A stretch of DNA of 64,000 bases from Chryseobacterium indologenes (GTDB lineage: Bacteria; Bacteroidota; Bacteroidia; Flavobacteriales; Weeksellaceae), in assembly GCF_002025665.1 (NCBI RefSeq), contig NZ_CP018786.1:3658001-3722000 (forward strand), in the 5' to 3' direction. The notes under the pieces are model-generated. The model made no database searches and had not been told where the DNA came from. It saw nothing but the letters and a program-made list of their open reading frames with translations. Numbering within the stretch: position 1 is the stretch's first letter; each line of letters starts with the position of its first letter. The position numbers and the translations under genes were made by a program. Of this stretch, positions 50,614 through 59,005 are shown piece after piece.

Positions 50614-51798
50614 ATGAAACAAAATTACTTGTTCATCATGCTGTGTAGCCTTGTTCTGTTAGTAAACTGTAAAGGCGGTGATGACCCAATCAATCCCGAA
50701 GATTCCAAAACAATACCCACCGGAACAATAGAAGGTAAAGTATTTGCTAAAAACGGAACAAAACCTATTGGCGGGGCTATTGTATTCACTATTGACAGTA
50801 AAAATCAGGTTTACCATACCTATTCCAATGCTGACGGAACATTCAGCCTAACGGCACCTGAAGGAAACTCTACCCTTCACATTCAGACAGGGAATGGTTT
50901 AAACTTCAGAACAGAAGTTCCTGTTACCGTTAAAAAAAATGAAACCACCAGTGTGGCCGACAAAGATTCAAAACTGAATCAGATTGCAAAAATAGCTTAT
51001 GTAGAAGGCAGTTATGACGAAATAGAAAGTATAATTACAAGTCTTGGTTATACAGCAACCGAAATTAGCTATCAGGATTTAAAAAATTTCAACACCATTT
51101 CTCAGTACGATATTATTTTTCTGAACTGCGGTTCCCGTAACTTCACTTACTCAGGAACCAACACACCGAGTAACGACCTTTCCATTTTCAGTAATCTCTC
51201 TACTTTTATCACGAATGGCGGAAGCATTTATACTTCAGACTGGGCAGCTGCCTATCTGGTAGGTGGAGATAAAAATGCTCCGTACTGTGGTGTTTATGGA
51301 GGTTTTCTGGATCTTACAAAGATATGCTTTAATACCAATGGTAATAGTGCAATGTATAACAACTGCAGCGTTTCCAATGCTGCTATGGCTTCAGCAATAG
51401 GATTTAGCACATTAGATATTCAGTATGATCAGCCTTTGTGGCAAAAAATCCAGCATTATGATCCTTCGTTCTGGGAAGTATTGGTACAGAAAGGTAATGA
51501 ACCATTGATGATAAGAACCAATAAGTACGTCAATACAACAGCTCCTAAAACACCTGTGGGGACATCGCTAAACAATAATCAGATGACCATCTGCCATCAA
51601 ACGGCAAATGGCAACAATATTACCATTACCATTAATCAGAATGCATGGAACGCTCACCAGGCGCATGGTGATTATGTAGGATCATGCTCAGCAACTACCA
51701 GCAGCGGAAATATCTACTATACCACATTCCATAACCACGCCAGTGGAAATATTGGTAAATCAGGACCGATTCTGGAATACGTAATCTTAAATTTGTAA
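50614..51798 (+). CDS. Lipoprotein with carboxypeptidase-like domain and CH...AHGD motif
   Basis: 394 aa; lipoprotein signal ending LLVNC (Cys19). Residues about 37-110 form a carboxypeptidase-regulatory-like beta sandwich (GTIEGKVFAKNGTKPIGGAI, NADGTFSLTAPEG). Residues ~125-310 resemble a class I glutamine-amidotransferase-like/ThuA fold (IAKIAYVEGSYDEIESII, YDIIFLNCGSRNF, GGSIYTSDWAAAYLVGG). The C-terminal part has ICHQTANGNNITITINQNAW then AHQAHGDYVGSC, a CH-x-T...AHxxHGD motif found in many secreted Bacteroidetes proteins whose role is unknown. Probably surface-exposed. Own terminator. Confidence 0.72.
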   Translation: MKQNYLFIMLCSLVLLVNCKGGDDPINPEDSKTIPTGTIEGKVFAKNGTKPIGGAIVFTIDSKNQVYHTYSNADGTFSLTAPEGNSTLHIQTGNGLNFRTEVPVTVKKNETTSVADKDSKLNQIAKIAYVEGSYDEIESIITSLGYTATEISYQDLKNFNTISQYDIIFLNCGSRNFTYSGTNTPSNDLSIFSNLSTFITNGGSIYTSDWAAAYLVGGDKNAPYCGVYGGFLDLTKICFNTNGNSAMYNNCSVSNAAMASAIGFSTLDIQYDQPLWQKIQHYDPSFWEVLVQKGNEPLMIRTNKYVNTTAPKTPVGTSLNNNQMTICHQTANGNNITITINQNAWNAHQAHGDYVGSCSATTSSGNIYYTTFHNHASGNIGKSGPILEYVILNL

Positions 51799-51819
51799 TA
51801 AAATTTTATAACTCAGTTC

Positions 51820-51852
51820 TCAAAGTGGTCTTTTATAAGGCCACTTTTTTTA
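51820..51852 (+). terminator. Terminator after lipoprotein gene
   Basis: AAAGTGGTC, 8-nt loop, GGCCACTTT then TTTT. Confidence 0.85.
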
Positions 51853-51878
51853 TATTGCATGTATATTTTTTTAAAAGA

Positions 51879-52370
51879 ATGGATACAACGATTATTAATA
51901 TTTTCTGCCTTATTCTCTTATTTATCGGGATATTGGGAACATTTCTTCCTGTATTACCCGGGCTTTTGCTGAGTATCTGCGGACTGCTGATCTATAAATT
52001 CGGGACGGATGCTGATCTTTCCATGATTTATGTCTGGGCATTCGGAATTCTTACACTTGCTTCTGTAGTGTTAAGTTATGTAATTCCGGCAAAGACCAAC
52101 AGAAAATATGGAGGCACGCGTTGGGGAAGTATCGGTTCTGTCATTGGAACTATTGTTGGGATATTTATTCCGATCCCGTTGGGATTTCTGATAGGAATGT
52201 TTGCAGGGGTATTTATTGGTGAATTACTTCACGACAGTAAGGATATGAATAAAGCCTTACGATCCACTAAAGGAGCGCTGATTGGATTCATTTATGGAAC
52301 CGGATTCAGTTTTGTGGTAGGAGTGGCAATGTTTTTGGTAGTATTACTTAATATGTTTAACGTCATTTAA
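51879..52370 (+). CDS. DUF456 domain membrane protein
   Basis: 163 aa from the ATG at 51879; upstream in-frame residues fall in the preceding terminator. DUF456 signature: LFIGILGTFLPVLPGLLLSI, AKTNRKYGGTRWGSIGSVIG, PIPLGFLIGMFAGVFIGELL, and a Gly-rich final helix. Four or so helices. Function of the family unknown. Sixteen bp upstream of a lipoprotein gene, likely co-transcribed. Confidence 0.85.
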   Translation: MDTTIINIFCLILLFIGILGTFLPVLPGLLLSICGLLIYKFGTDADLSMIYVWAFGILTLASVVLSYVIPAKTNRKYGGTRWGSIGSVIGTIVGIFIPIPLGFLIGMFAGVFIGELLHDSKDMNKALRSTKGALIGFIYGTGFSFVVGVAMFLVVLLNMFNVI

Positions 52371-52386
52371 TTAAATATAAGAAACT

Positions 52387-52896
52387 ATGTTCCATAAAAT
52401 TGTCATACTCAGTCTGGGAATATTTGCATTAACAGGATGCGATGCCCAAAAGAAATCCAGAATTAATACAAAAGCTACTGAAATGTCCACAGGTACAAAA
52501 ACAACAAGCTCTGATCATCAGAAAGACGGTGTTATTTATCTGACTGAAGGAGAAAATAAGTTTTTACGAGAATACCAGATGAATGTGACATTCAAAGGAG
52601 TTTCTGAAGACAGCCGTTGTCCGGAAGGAGCTCAATGTATATGGGCGGGTGTTGCTCTTGCTCAGGTGGAAGTAATGGGAACATCTACCCGACCGATGAC
52701 TCTGAACCTAGCCAGTGCAGATTACCCGGCAAGAAATTATCACCAGTCGACAGAATTCAACGGATATACTATCACATTACAGGACATTGCTCCTTATCCA
52801 AAATCACAGGATGGAACAAAAGCATTAGCCGGAAAATATAAAATCGGAATTAGGATAAAAAAAGCAGATCAATCTGCTGATTCTACCAGGAAATAG
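52387..52896 (+). CDS. Hypothetical lipoprotein with DSRCPxGxxCxWxG motif
   Basis: 169 aa; lipoprotein signal ending FALTGC (Cys18). The mature part contains SEDSRCPEGAQCIWAGVALA, a motif with two Cys that recurs in small secreted bacterial proteins and probably forms a disulfide, and ends FNGYTITLQDIAPYPKSQD...YKIGIRIKK, a beta-rich fold. Function unknown. Convergent with ung, overlapping it by 14 bp. Confidence 0.68.
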   Translation: MFHKIVILSLGIFALTGCDAQKKSRINTKATEMSTGTKTTSSDHQKDGVIYLTEGENKFLREYQMNVTFKGVSEDSRCPEGAQCIWAGVALAQVEVMGTSTRPMTLNLASADYPARNYHQSTEFNGYTITLQDIAPYPKSQDGTKALAGKYKIGIRIKKADQSADSTRK

Positions 52897-53524
52897 GATT
52901 CTTCCCTTTGGAAACAAGATATTCATTAATTTTTGAGAAAGGCTTGCTTCCAAAAAAACCTCTGTAAACAGAAAAAGGAGAAGGGTGTGCCGATTTAATA
53001 ATAAAATGTTTAGCCGGATCTATAAGTTCGGCTTTTTTTTGTGCAAAAGCACCCCATAAAACAAAAACTACATTCTCTTTTTTATCTGAAATTTCCTTAA
53101 TAATGAAGTTGGTGAATTTTTCCCAGCCAAGGTCTTTATGAGAATTAGGTGTATGTGCACGAACCGTTAGCGTAGCATTCAGCAATAAAACGCCCTGCTT
53201 TCCCCAGTCATCAAGCTCTTTAGAGGTTCTTACCACTCCCAGATCATCTTTTAATTCAATAAAAATATTCTTAAGTGACGGTGGTGCTGCCACCTGCTCA
53301 GATACAGAAAAACATAATCCGTTCGCCTGATAGTCATTATGGTAAGGATCCTGGCCAATAATCACAACTTCCACATCATCAAAAGCCGTAAGCTCCAATG
53401 CTCTGAAAATCTGATTTTTTGGTGGAAAAACTTTGGTTGTTGCATATTCATTCTTCACTTTCTCCCAAAGGGTGGTAAAGTATTCCGTACTTTTTATCGG
53501 GGCTAAAATTTCTGTCCAGGTCAT
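52883..53524 (-). CDS. ung: Uracil-DNA glycosylase, family 1
   Basis: 213 aa. Water-activating loop IIGQDPYHNDYQANGLCFSV and the DNA-intercalation loop SAHPSPFSVYRGFFGSKPFS are intact; VFVLWGAFAQKKAELI lies between. Removes uracil from DNA in base-excision repair. The -7 element TATTTTTG stands only 4 nt upstream of the ATG. Confidence 0.96.
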   Translation of the reverse strand: MTWTEILAPIKSTEYFTTLWEKVKNEYATTKVFPPKNQIFRALELTAFDDVEVVIIGQDPYHNDYQANGLCFSVSEQVAAPPSLKNIFIELKDDLGVVRTSKELDDWGKQGVLLLNATLTVRAHTPNSHKDLGWEKFTNFIIKEISDKKENVVFVLWGAFAQKKAELIDPAKHFIIKSAHPSPFSVYRGFFGSKPFSKINEYLVSKGKNPISW

Positions 53525-53528
53525 AGTG

Positions 53529-53536
53529 CAAAAATA
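53529..53536 (-). promoter_or_regulatory. -7 element 4 nt before ung start
   Basis: Reverse strand TATTTTTG-CACT-ATG; predicts a leaderless transcript. Confidence 0.6.
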
Positions 53537-53560
53537 ATAATATTAAAATAAGAGCTTCAG

Positions 53561-54565
53561 TTATACCTTAAATATCTTCACTTTTCTTTCTATCAGCATA
53601 TATGAAAAATAGGACAGCAATAATGAAAGGGAAATTAATAACAGATTATTAAGATGATAGGAATTCACAATAACGAAATTCTGTTTCTTCACCATATAAT
53701 GGATAATGTATAACGAGTAGGAAATATTTCCTAAAAAATATACGGCCTTTGTTTCTAAAAATGTTTTTAGATAGTTAGGCTTTCCTTCATACAGATATTT
53801 GATCATCAATGCTGATAATAAAGGGATAAACAAGATCCCTTTTTCAATAAATAACATGAACATAAACAATATGAGAATGATATAAATAATCAGGTTTTCT
53901 TTCTTCATTTTAAATGCTGGTAAAAGGGCAACTCCAATCCCAAGGAAATAGGAAGAAATTGTTCTCAGAAGAGAAACCAGTCCATAAGGAAGATCAAGAT
54001 ATCTTGGTGATTCCCCTACTTGCATTGGATGTTCAGAACCTATATATAAATGATCGGGAATATAAGGTAGCACAAACCTCAAAACCAAACTGGCAATAAT
54101 TAAAATTTCGCTGCGTATTTTATAATGCAGGACAAGCCATAGCATAAAAGGGAATATTAAGTAACAAACCCATTCTGTACTTAGCGACCAATAGACTACA
54201 TTCAGCAGATAATCAGGATCAAAAAAACATTGTAATAATGTAGCATTAATCAGAAATCCCGCTATAGAAGTCTTCACCAAAAACAATGCAATAAAAATAA
54301 CCGATACAATGTATACAGGATAAATTCTATTGATTCTTTTTTTATAAAAAACCTCTATTATTTTATAATTCAGATTCTTAAGCTTCCCGGAATAAGAAAC
54401 CGTAAGCAAAAAAGCACTTAATACAAAAAAAATATCAACCGCTACATACCCCTTTCCTACTATATCCTGAATGAATTCATTCCTGAAAAAACTAAAATGA
54501 AAAAACGCTACCCATAATGCAACAATCCCTCTAAGTCCCGTTAAAGATTTTATTTCATTTTTCAT
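53561..54565 (-). CDS. Acyltransferase family 3 (OafA-like) membrane protein
   Basis: 334 aa from the ATG at 54565. About ten helices. N-terminal signature [20 protein letters not shown] (R and H of the AT3 active site), then [17 protein letters not shown] and [20 protein letters not shown], with [17 protein letters not shown] later. AT3 proteins acetylate or acylate surface polysaccharides and lipids. The acceptor is unknown, and no polysaccharide cluster is adjacent. Confidence 0.88.
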   Translation of the reverse strand: MKNEIKSLTGLRGIVALWVAFFHFSFFRNEFIQDIVGKGYVAVDIFFVLSAFLLTVSYSGKLKNLNYKIIEVFYKKRINRIYPVYIVSVIFIALFLVKTSIAGFLINATLLQCFFDPDYLLNVVYWSLSTEWVCYLIFPFMLWLVLHYKIRSEILIIASLVLRFVLPYIPDHLYIGSEHPMQVGESPRYLDLPYGLVSLLRTISSYFLGIGVALLPAFKMKKENLIIYIILILFMFMLFIEKGILFIPLLSALMIKYLYEGKPNYLKTFLETKAVYFLGNISYSLYIIHYMVKKQNFVIVNSYHLNNLLLISLSLLLSYFSYMLIERKVKIFKV

Positions 54566-54604
54566 ATGTAATTTCAATCGGCGATAAAGATAGAGAAAAA
54601 CCTA

Positions 54605-55132
54605 TTAGATTTCATAGAAACCGCCAGAGACTCTTTGTAGGCGAAAAATAATATTATCCGGAAAACCTTCATCCTGCTTCCCTTCTTCCAAAATAAAATG
54701 ATGTTTTAAAAGAAGTCCCTTCGAGTTTTCATTGAACTTATGGGTGATCGCCAGAATTTCCTCTACCTTCAATTCATTAAACCCAAAATCTAAAACAGCT
54801 TTCAAAGCTTCAGACATAATGCCCTGCCTGTGATATTCGGGTAAGAGTTCATAACCAACTTCTGCTGTTTTCCGGTCTTCAGAAAAATTCCAAAGGCAGA
54901 TCGTTCCGATAAGATTCGGCTGATCTTTTAAAGAAATTCCTAAATAAACAGTTTGGTTATTGTGAGTTCTTTCTTTAATGGTTAAAATAAACTGAAGGGC
55001 ATCATAATTATTTTTGGGCGATTTTCTTAAAACGAACTGATTGATCACTTCATTGCTTCGAATCCGTAAAATATCCTCAACGTGGCTTTCGTTGATATCT
55101 CTCAGTAATAATCTTTGGGTTTCCAGTTTCAC
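54605..55132 (-). CDS. GNAT N-acetyltransferase (RimJ/RimL-like), GTG start
   Basis: 175 aa. RimJ/RimL-type GNAT: ETQRLLLRDINESHVEDILR, IGTICLWNFSEDRKTAEVGY, ELLPEYHRQGIMSEALKAVL (acetyl-CoA loop) and NENSKGLLLKHHF. Acetylates an amine of unknown protein or small molecule. The GTG at 55132 is preferred because a -7 element TACATTTG ends exactly 4 nt before it; a nearby ATG is followed immediately by a stop. Confidence 0.87.
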   Translation of the reverse strand: MKLETQRLLLRDINESHVEDILRIRSNEVINQFVLRKSPKNNYDALQFILTIKERTHNNQTVYLGISLKDQPNLIGTICLWNFSEDRKTAEVGYELLPEYHRQGIMSEALKAVLDFGFNELKVEEILAITHKFNENSKGLLLKHHFILEEGKQDEGFPDNIIFRLQRVSGGFYEI

Positions 55133-55136
55133 ATTT

Positions 55137-55144
55137 CAAATGTA
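55137..55144 (-). promoter_or_regulatory. -7 element 4 nt before GNAT GTG start
   Basis: Reverse strand TACATTTG-AAAT-GTG. Confidence 0.58.
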
Positions 55145-55272
55145 ATAAAAGAATATCATCTTATTTTTAACATTCCCATCTTTTTCAGAAAAAAGTAACA
55201 CCATAAAGTTCAAATTCACAGGTAATTTATTCTGTAAATCTCTCAGATATACGTAATAATCAAAATTCTCAC

Positions 55273-55280
55273 TAAATTTG
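55273..55280 (+). promoter_or_regulatory. -7 element 4 nt before mutS2 GTG start
   Basis: TAAATTTG-CACT-GTG; same 4-nt spacing and CACT linker as ung. Confidence 0.6.
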
Positions 55281-55284
55281 CACT

Positions 55285-57432
55285 GTGTATATAGATAAAG
55301 AAGATTTAGACGAATTAGAGTTTCCGCAATTGCTCGCGGAAATCTCCCCATTTGCGTACTCTCCGAAAACAAGAGAAAAAATTCTTCAACTTCGTCCGAT
55401 GGAAATTGACGAGGCGGAACTTTCATTAAAAAAAACTTCGGAATATCTGTCGAGTTTTGAAAGTTCAAATGCGATTCCGTTTGATGAATATGAAGATATT
55501 GAAAGTGAGCTGAAATTGATGCTGATTGAGAACTACCGTCTGGAAAATGCTGCTTTCATCAAAATAAAAACCATCACGGAACAGATCGGAAGACTTCAGA
55601 AATTCTTCCCTACCATGCCGGAAACGTTTCCTAATTTATTAGAAGAAGTTTCTGTACTGGAATTCAGAAAAGAGATCATCGAGAAGGTAGATAAGGTTTT
55701 TAACCGTTTTGGTGAGGTAAAAAATGAAGCTTCTCCAGCTTTGAAAGGCATAAGAACTGAAATTCAGCTTGCTAAAAAAGCAATTCAGGAAAATTTCAAC
55801 CGTGCCCTTACCACGTATGGACAGAGTGACTTTCTGGATGATATTCGGGAAACAATTATTGATGACCAAAGGGTTCTGGCTGTAAAATCAGGATTCAAAA
55901 AAAGGGTTGCCGGAAGAACATTAGGAATTTCCAAGACAGGTTCCATTACTTACATTCAGCCGGATAGTGTTGTGAAGCATTATTTCAAACTCCGTGAAAA
56001 TGAAGAGGAAGAGAAAAAAGAAATTGACAAAGTTCTCCGTAAACTGACTGCAGAACTGGCAGAATTTCAACCTCAGCTGTGGAGATATCAGATTTATATT
56101 TTTGACCTTGACCTTGTAAGAGCCAAAGCAAAGTTTGGTGAATTGATCAACGGAGTTCTTCCGAAAATCAACCATCATAAAACACTGAGATTAAAAGATG
56201 CTTATCATCCTCTTTTATGGTTAAGAAACAAAGTTGAGAATAAAATCATTCACCCTCAAACCCTAACTTTAACAGATCATAACAGGATTATCTGTATTTC
56301 CGGTCCAAATGCCGGTGGAAAATCAATTACCCTGAAAACAGTTGGACTATTGCAGCTGATGATTCAGAGTGGTATTCTGGTTCCGGTTCACCCTAAGTCT
56401 GAAATGTTTTTCTTTGAGAAAATTATGACTGATATTGGGGATAATCAATCCATTGAAAACCATTTATCAACCTACTCATCAAGATTGAAGAAAATGTCCG
56501 GAATTATCCGTGAGGCTGATGCCAATACTCTTTTATTGATTGATGAATTCGGTACGGGTTCTGATCCTGAGCTTGGAGGTGCGCTGGCAGAAAGTTTCAT
56601 GGAGTTTTTCTATGACAAAAAGAGTTTTGCCATCATTACCACTCACTATACCAATATTAAACTGGTAATAGAACAGCTTCCCAATGCCCAGAATGCAGCC
56701 ATGCTCTTCAATGAAGAAACATTGGAACCGATGTATAAACTGGAAGTAGGACAGGCAGGAAGTTCATTTACTTTTGAAGTTGCGGAAAAGAATAAGATTC
56801 CAAGGTTCATTATCCATTCTGCCAAGAAAAAAGTAGAACATGATATTGTTAATCTTGACAAAACGATTGTAAAACTGCAGCAGGAAAAATTTGAGGTTGA
56901 AAAACTGAAATCTGATCTTGCAGAGAGGAAAGAATCTGTAGAAGATAAACGTGATAATCTTCAGAAACTGAATGAGCAGCTTCAGCAGAAACTGTTCAAT
57001 TTCCAGAAGTTGTATGAGGAAGAACACCGTAAACTACAGTTCGGGAATAAGATTGAAACATTCATCGACAGCTATACCAAAGGAAAATCCAGAAAGGATG
57101 TTGTAAAAGATTTTGTAAAACTTCTTGAACAGGAGAAATTCAGAAAACTGGGTAGTGATAAGGATGAAACTAAACGTCTGCAGGTGGTTAAAAGAAAAAT
57201 CACTCAACAGCTGAAAAAGGAGGATGTTATTGAAAAAATTGCTGAAACCAATGAAAAACTGGAAGAGAAACGTAAAACCGACCGTGCAGTGTGGATGAAA
57301 ATCGGGCAACGTGTTCGTATTACAGGAAGCACCAGTGTAGGAACCATTGAAAAAATTTCCAGAAATAAAGTGATTGTCAATTACGGAACTTTCAAGACTA
57401 CGATTGATGCGGATGAACTTGAAAGAATTTAA
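55285..57432 (+). CDS. mutS2: MutS2 family ATPase lacking the Smr domain
   Basis: 715 aa from a GTG at 55285. N-terminal clamp/lever region, then the MutS ATPase: Walker A GPNAGGKS at 340-347, LLIDEFGTGSDPELGG (Walker B), TTHYTNIK. A long charged coiled coil (QEKFEVEKLKSDLAERKES...) follows, and the chain ends in a KOW-like segment (KIGQRVRITGSTSVGTI) at ELERI. Canonical MutS2 (about 780 aa) continues into an Smr nuclease domain that is absent here. MutS2 acts in recombination control and on collided ribosomes; without Smr the nuclease activity would need a partner. Confidence 0.9.
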   Translation: MYIDKEDLDELEFPQLLAEISPFAYSPKTREKILQLRPMEIDEAELSLKKTSEYLSSFESSNAIPFDEYEDIESELKLMLIENYRLENAAFIKIKTITEQIGRLQKFFPTMPETFPNLLEEVSVLEFRKEIIEKVDKVFNRFGEVKNEASPALKGIRTEIQLAKKAIQENFNRALTTYGQSDFLDDIRETIIDDQRVLAVKSGFKKRVAGRTLGISKTGSITYIQPDSVVKHYFKLRENEEEEKKEIDKVLRKLTAELAEFQPQLWRYQIYIFDLDLVRAKAKFGELINGVLPKINHHKTLRLKDAYHPLLWLRNKVENKIIHPQTLTLTDHNRIICISGPNAGGKSITLKTVGLLQLMIQSGILVPVHPKSEMFFFEKIMTDIGDNQSIENHLSTYSSRLKKMSGIIREADANTLLLIDEFGTGSDPELGGALAESFMEFFYDKKSFAIITTHYTNIKLVIEQLPNAQNAAMLFNEETLEPMYKLEVGQAGSSFTFEVAEKNKIPRFIIHSAKKKVEHDIVNLDKTIVKLQQEKFEVEKLKSDLAERKESVEDKRDNLQKLNEQLQQKLFNFQKLYEEEHRKLQFGNKIETFIDSYTKGKSRKDVVKDFVKLLEQEKFRKLGSDKDETKRLQVVKRKITQQLKKEDVIEKIAETNEKLEEKRKTDRAVWMKIGQRVRITGSTSVGTIEKISRNKVIVNYGTFKTTIDADELERI

Positions 57433-57461
57433 TGAATAACAAATTAAATTAACGCAAATAT

Positions 57462-57500
57462 AAAGAGAGAGCACCAGAAGGTACTCTCTCTTTTTTTATT
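57462..57500. terminator. Bidirectional terminator between mutS2 and GEVED protein gene
   Basis: AAAGAGAGAG-C-ACC, AGAA loop, GGT-A-CTCTCTCTTT then TTTT; one internal mismatch. Confidence 0.85.
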
Positions 57501-57501
57501 T

Positions 57502-58590
57502 TTACTTCTTAATGAATTTTAATCGGGTTACCTTTTCTTTATCTTTCAGCTGGATAAAATAAATTCCTTTGGACAAACTACTAAGGTTTACTTTATGGTC
57601 AGAAGCTTTTCCTTCTCCCGTTTTCTGCCCCACCGCATTATAAATTTCATAATCTGCTGCTTCTGAAATTCCTGAAATGTTTAAAACATCAGATGCAGGG
57701 TTAGGATAAATTTCAGGTTTTGCAGACTTCCCTGATTCTTCCACTCCAAGGGTGAGATTGAGTAAATCTACGCCATAATCTTCAACTTCTCCGTAGGTAA
57801 ACGTACTACAGCCATCTGCAGGCATTGTTTGACTGGAAACAATCCTCATGGTTACACCACACAGTGTCACTGCTGCCAAACTTGGAATTGTAAAAACAGA
57901 CACTGCCGGAGCAGCCTGGGTGATATTATTCGCCACCATAACTCTTTCGGAGGATTCAAAAATTCCGTTGGCATTAAGATCTATCCACGCTGTTACTGTT
58001 GTTGTCCCTGGTGTCCCCATCCACGTATTGGTTACTGAAAGTGTATTTCCTGCACTTCCTATAAAAAATTTGACCTTACGGCTTACATCACTTCTGTAAT
58101 CTGTATAATTGGAAGGTCCGGAATTGCTGACCATTGGAGTGGTAATTCCGGCAGAATTTACGGTCACATTGGAAATATGCATCAGGCTGGTATCTGTAGA
58201 TGCACTTGCACAATAATTAAGTGTTGTTGTAAAAAATACGGGATTAGACCATGTTCCCTGTACAGTACACAATTTTACCACCTGCACTTCATAAGTTGTA
58301 CAAGGCTGCAGATTAGTAATAGTATAAGAATTTTGCCCAGCTACAGGAGTAGCAACCATCCAGATAATGGTTCCAGGTATTCTATATCTGATAAAATTAT
58401 TCGGAGTATTGGGATCAGCAGTCCAGGTAACAGTTCCTGAGGTAAGAGTTGTAGTAGACACCTGCACGCCGGTGGGAGCATTGGTATCACAGTAAAATAA
58501 AGATTGGCGTTCTTCTTCTATTTTGTGAGTTGCCTGAAAGTTGGATATTCCCAAAATAAAAGAGAATACAAAAAGTAGTTTTTTGGTCAT
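57502..58590 (-). CDS. T9SS-sorted FN3/GEVED-domain protein
   Basis: 362 aa; signal peptide (LLFVFSFILGISNFQA). Domains: a fibronectin type III-like module (APTGVQVSTTTLTSGTVTWT ... PCTTYEVQVVKLC), then a GEVED module (VTAWIDLNANGIFESSERVM ... TFTYGEVEDYGVDL), and a type A T9SS sorting domain (EIYPNPASDVLNISG ... RLKFIKK). Secreted to the surface via T9SS; adhesin or carbohydrate-contact role is possible (inference). A -7 element lies at 58634-58641. Confidence 0.88.
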   Translation of the reverse strand: MTKKLLFVFSFILGISNFQATHKIEEERQSLFYCDTNAPTGVQVSTTTLTSGTVTWTADPNTPNNFIRYRIPGTIIWMVATPVAGQNSYTITNLQPCTTYEVQVVKLCTVQGTWSNPVFFTTTLNYCASASTDTSLMHISNVTVNSAGITTPMVSNSGPSNYTDYRSDVSRKVKFFIGSAGNTLSVTNTWMGTPGTTTVTAWIDLNANGIFESSERVMVANNITQAAPAVSVFTIPSLAAVTLCGVTMRIVSSQTMPADGCSTFTYGEVEDYGVDLLNLTLGVEESGKSAKPEIYPNPASDVLNISGISEAADYEIYNAVGQKTGEGKASDHKVNLSSLSKGIYFIQLKDKEKVTRLKFIKK

Positions 58591-58633
58591 GTTTATTAGT
58601 TTTAAAATTTTCTTGAAAAATAGGGTATTTTTT

Positions 58634-58641
58634 CAAATATA
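58634..58641 (-). promoter_or_regulatory. -7 element of GEVED protein gene
   Basis: TATATTTG on the reverse strand, 43 bp before the ATG at 58590. Confidence 0.5.
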
Positions 58642-58726
58642 GCTTAGACTTTCTTCATATAGCATTGTATTTTTTAATATATTTGATAATAAAGTGTAAA
58701 ACACACAGAAACTTCATGCTTTTAAT

Positions 58727-59005
58727 ATGTTCAAAAGTATTTCTACTCTCTGGATTTTTTATAAAAAAATAATAATTCCCACCTTGATATTTTCTTTATT
58801 AGCTTCTTGTTTATCCTCTTTCAGTATTGAGAATTTTGGATTGAGTTTTCTTTTAATATCTCCTGTCCTTCATTACTTTATATATGAACTCCGGTTTAAA
58901 AACGAATATTACTTTTATGCCAATTTAGGATTTTCCAGAAGTTTCCTTTGGGGATTCACGGTATTTGTCTGTGTAATGGTCAAAATAATAACAGGAATTT
59001 TATGA
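58727..59005 (+). CDS. Small membrane protein paired with ABC ATPase
   Basis: 92 aa with about three helices (IIIPTLIFSLLASCLSSF, FGLSFLLISPVLHYFIYEL, SFLWGFTVFVCVMVKIITGI). No family recognised. Its TGA overlaps the ATG of the ABC ATPase gene (ATGA at 59002-59005), so the two are translationally coupled. It may be the membrane subunit of an unusually small ABC transporter, or a regulator of the ATPase. Confidence 0.65.
   Translation: MFKSISTLWIFYKKIIIPTLIFSLLASCLSSFSIENFGLSFLLISPVLHYFIYELRFKNEYYFYANLGFSRSFLWGFTVFVCVMVKIITGIL

Noticed and set aside
57034..57474. 146-aa reverse frame at the 3' end of mutS2
   Set aside because: Phe/Ile-rich antisense of the MutS2 coiled coil; no promoter or family resemblance.
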